64,000 bases of DNA, from the NCBI RefSeq assembly GCF_050632395.1, contig NZ_CP192600.1, forward strand, positions 992,001-1,056,000. The letters are read 5' to 3'. This document shows, one piece after another, positions 62,500-64,000 of this stretch (positions are counted from its first letter, which is position 1; each line of letters starts with the position of its first letter). The position numbers and the translations under genes are program-made. The DNA is from JAUYQR01 sp050632395 (GTDB lineage: Bacteria > Pseudomonadota > Alphaproteobacteria > Rhodobacterales > Rhodobacteraceae). The notes beneath the pieces were generated by a model. The model searched no databases. It was given only the letters and a program-made list of their open reading frames with translations, and had not been told where the DNA came from.

Positions 62500-62853
62500 G
62501 TGAGCAGAGGTGGAGCGAGGCCTGGTGCCGGACGGAAACCAGGGTCGATTAACAACCGTCGTTCAATGGAAGCCATCCAAGCGGTTGCCGACGCTTATCC
62601 TGGCTGGTCGCCTCTCACATTTTTCGCTCAGGTAGCAAACGACGTTGCGCAGCCTATCGACTTGCGCCTCGACGCTGCGAAAGCTGCTGCGCGTTACATG
62701 GTTCCCGTGCCCAAGCCTATCGAGACGGATCCCGATACCGTGGTGGCAATTGAAGAGCGCCTGTCTCAGATCCGCAGCCAAGGGAAGGACCAAACGGACG
62801 GACTGAGTGACATCATCAGGCATCTTAATTGGATAGAGAATGGCGAGAAGTAA
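62500..62853 (+). CDS. Phage-type small protein with GARPGAGRKPG motif (terminase small subunit-like)
   Basis: 117 residues starting at GTG with GAGGGG upstream. The N-terminus MSRGGARPGAGRKPGSINNR is the basic motif typical of small terminase subunits and related phage DNA-binding proteins. The middle (LTFFAQVANDVAQPIDLRLDAAKAAARYMVPVPKPIE) resembles the helical part of such proteins. The protein is short for a full terminase subunit, and no large subunit follows in the window, so the role is uncertain. Confidence 0.65.
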   Translation: MSRGGARPGAGRKPGSINNRRSMEAIQAVADAYPGWSPLTFFAQVANDVAQPIDLRLDAAKAAARYMVPVPKPIETDPDTVVAIEERLSQIRSQGKDQTDGLSDIIRHLNWIENGEK

Positions 62854-63227
62854 CGTGGGTCGTTGGGGTCTCTAGTGGCAACCGACGACGGAACAGGCGG
62901 CACATTGGCGCGACCTCAGCATAGGCTGAATAGGCCGCATAGGTTGCATTTCCGGGAACCCGCAGAATTACCTCTTTGCAATTTTTCGCGCTAAGCTGAA
63001 GGAGACTATGCTGACTATTCACCCTATGCGGGAAAGGGCAGGCGTAATCGGTGTGAACCGTTCACCTTCACGTTCGGATGACGAGTCAAAATGCGGTGGC
63101 GGGGCAACTGCGCCATGGTCCCGCTAAGCGGCTTCCTCATCGAGATGCGTCGCCGAGCCTTTGAGCGGCTTAGCCTAAAGGGGCGAGCCGGTGGACAATC
63201 GCCAAGTTTCTTTTGCCTTTATATTAA
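62854..63227. other. 374-nt region between phage-type genes; one weak small ORF
   Basis: No well-supported gene. The best candidate is a plus-strand frame 63008-63127 (39 residues, MLTIHPMRERAGVIGV...), which has AAGGAG before its ATG but an Arg/Ser-rich, unremarkable sequence. An open minus-strand frame at 62825-63022 has a Tyr/Ala-rich run (NATYAAYSAYAE) of unclear meaning. The end of this region is AT-rich. Confidence 0.4.
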
Positions 63228-64000
63228 TTACCAAGCTTTATCGGGAGTGTTTTGGTCTTTCACGCACCAAAGCACGCAGTTCAATCTGTTTCGGCCGGCT
63301 TGAACAACCCGCCGCCCGTCGATGATCCGGCCGGAATGCTTCCGAAGGTAGTTGCCAAACTTCAATGAGTTGAAGCTGCCCCTTTCAATGAACTCATCGA
63401 GCGCCTCAGCTAAGGGGCCATTGCCTTGCGCTTCTGGTGCGAGACTCCGAGTTGTCCACTCTCCGACGGGGAGAGCGGCGAGGATCGACGCTATCCGTTC
63501 CCGCTCCGGATCGCTATCCCGGAGCTTCTCGCCGTTATCAAGCAGATCGGCTTCACCAAGCCAAATGAGCGCTGAGCGGATGTTGTCCGACCATTCTTCA
63601 AAGGAACCGAGAGGCTTCACCTTTGGCCCGCCACACACGCGGAAGGCGCGCAGGACAGTGAGGGCTGCGCAGACAAAGGTGATCCGCTGCTCCTTTGCAA
63701 GCAGTGTCACGTCCCGTCCAAAAATCCGGTCTTCCGGGCGCTCGACGCCTGCGTCCAAGTTAATCTGCACAGCCCGCCTCGTCAGATCACCTGCAAACCG
63801 GAGGCTGTTCCCGGTCGCACAGAACGTTGCCAACGTAGGCAATTTTGCGTTCCTGCTTTCCCCCAGAACCCGCACGGAAACCTGCTCTTGGGTGAGTACC
63901 TGACACAGGAACGCAGAGCGAAGTGGGAATTCAATGTTATCGAGGGTGATGAATGGGTCTCCTGCCATCAGTGCCGCGCCGATCTGCTTCTTGAGTTCGT
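63228..64000 (-). CDS. C-terminal part of a phage/integrative-element primase-helicase-like protein, cut by window edge
   Basis: The frame is open from the right edge; codons before the in-frame ATG at 63968 continue the protein (ELKKQIGAAL then MAGDPFITLDNIE), so the ATG is internal. Segments FITLDNIEFPLRSAFLCQVL, VSVRVLGESRN, LATFCATGNSLRFAGDLTRRAV resemble the ATPase part of primase/helicase-like proteins in prophages and integrative elements. The C-terminal end (YLRKHSGRIIDGRRVVQAG) is a usual finish. At least 257 residues are visible; Walker A must lie to the right of the window. Confidence 0.65.
   Translation of the reverse strand, partial: ELKKQIGAALMAGDPFITLDNIEFPLRSAFLCQVLTQEQVSVRVLGESRNAKLPTLATFCATGNSLRFAGDLTRRAVQINLDAGVERPEDRIFGRDVTLLAKEQRITFVCAALTVLRAFRVCGGPKVKPLGSFEEWSDNIRSALIWLGEADLLDNGEKLRDSDPERERIASILAALPVGEWTTRSLAPEAQGNGPLAEALDEFIERGSFNSLKFGNYLRKHSGRIIDGRRVVQAGRNRLNCVLWCVKDQNTPDKAW

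Larger units (their letters stand above)
24394..64000. mobile_element. Composite genomic island next to tRNA-Arg (right end outside the window)
   Basis: Everything right of the tRNA is accessory: a BREX operon, a nuclease/ATPase-regulator cluster, a recombinase relic, a second large nuclease-helicase/ATPase operon and phage-type genes at the right edge. Base composition is lower and more uneven than in the core genes. No integrase gene and no second copy of the tRNA 3' end are seen inside the window, so the island limits cannot be fixed; the left limit at the tRNA is inferred from the gene content change. Confidence 0.6.

Noticed and set aside
63091..63303. 70-codon plus-strand frame near the right edge
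   Set aside because: No ribosome-binding site, overlaps the primase-like gene at its 3' end, and the sequence resembles no family.
1..64000. CRISPR array
   Set aside because: No regularly spaced repeats of 20-40 nt were seen; the only tandem repeat is the two-copy 21-bp unit at 62285-62326.

Overview
The window looks like part of the chromosome of a high-GC alphaproteobacterium of the Rhodobacter/Paracoccus group (Rhodobacteraceae in the wide sense). The grounds are a bztABCD glutamate/glutamine/aspartate/asparagine transporter, an ATP12-type F1-ATPase assembly chaperone, the gene order around rpmH-rnpA-yidD and yidC-MOSC-engB, and codon usage with G or C in most third positions. No 16S or taxon-specific marker is present, so the genus is left open.

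Positions 1-24,393 are ordinary core genome. In order: the 3' part of rarA, crcB, an RluC-type pseudouridine synthase, the ATP12 chaperone, the bzt operon with stem-loops around bztA, a small membrane protein, a 54-residue lysine-rich protein (8783-8947), an ATGA-coupled set on the minus strand (sterol desaturase, ferredoxin-like protein, SixA phosphatase), argB, an SDR, a DUF3833 lipoprotein, ttcA, an EAL protein, yidC-MOSC-engB, rpmH-rnpA-yidD, a TVP38-type membrane protein, an FAD disulfide oxidoreductase and a sensor histidine kinase. A tRNA-Arg(ACG) gene at 24,317-24,393 ends this part.

From the tRNA to the right edge the window reads as a composite genomic island of at least 39.6 kb. 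The first module (25,229-41,028) is a type I BREX operon: brxE, brxA, brxB, brxC, pglX, a GmrSD-like DUF262/DUF1524 gene, pglZ and brxL, mostly joined by 4-nt overlaps. PglX is a compositional mosaic: its central block, starting just before the NPPY motif, is much more AT-rich than both ends. BrxL carries a C-terminal domain like that of MITD1 where Lon-protease sequence is usual.

The second module (41,166-48,483) has an SbcC/YhaN-like ATPase and an SbcD/YhaO-like nuclease, transcribed divergently from a MerR-type regulator and a VIT-VWA protein, plus a WYL regulator. A decayed recombinase fragment (about 49,365-49,724) marks an old junction. The third module (51,011-60,578) is a four-gene minus-strand operon: a TM0106-type nuclease/UPF1-like helicase, a 135-residue protein, a DUF4357 protein and an 1835-residue sacsin/Hsp90-like ATPase with a C-terminal DUF3883. 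A phosphatase-ADP-ribosylglycohydrolase fusion is divergent from it. This third module is my best candidate for an undescribed defence system.

The right edge holds a phage-type GARPGAGRKPG protein and the C-terminal part of a primase/helicase-like protein that runs off the window, so mobile-element machinery probably continues to the right.
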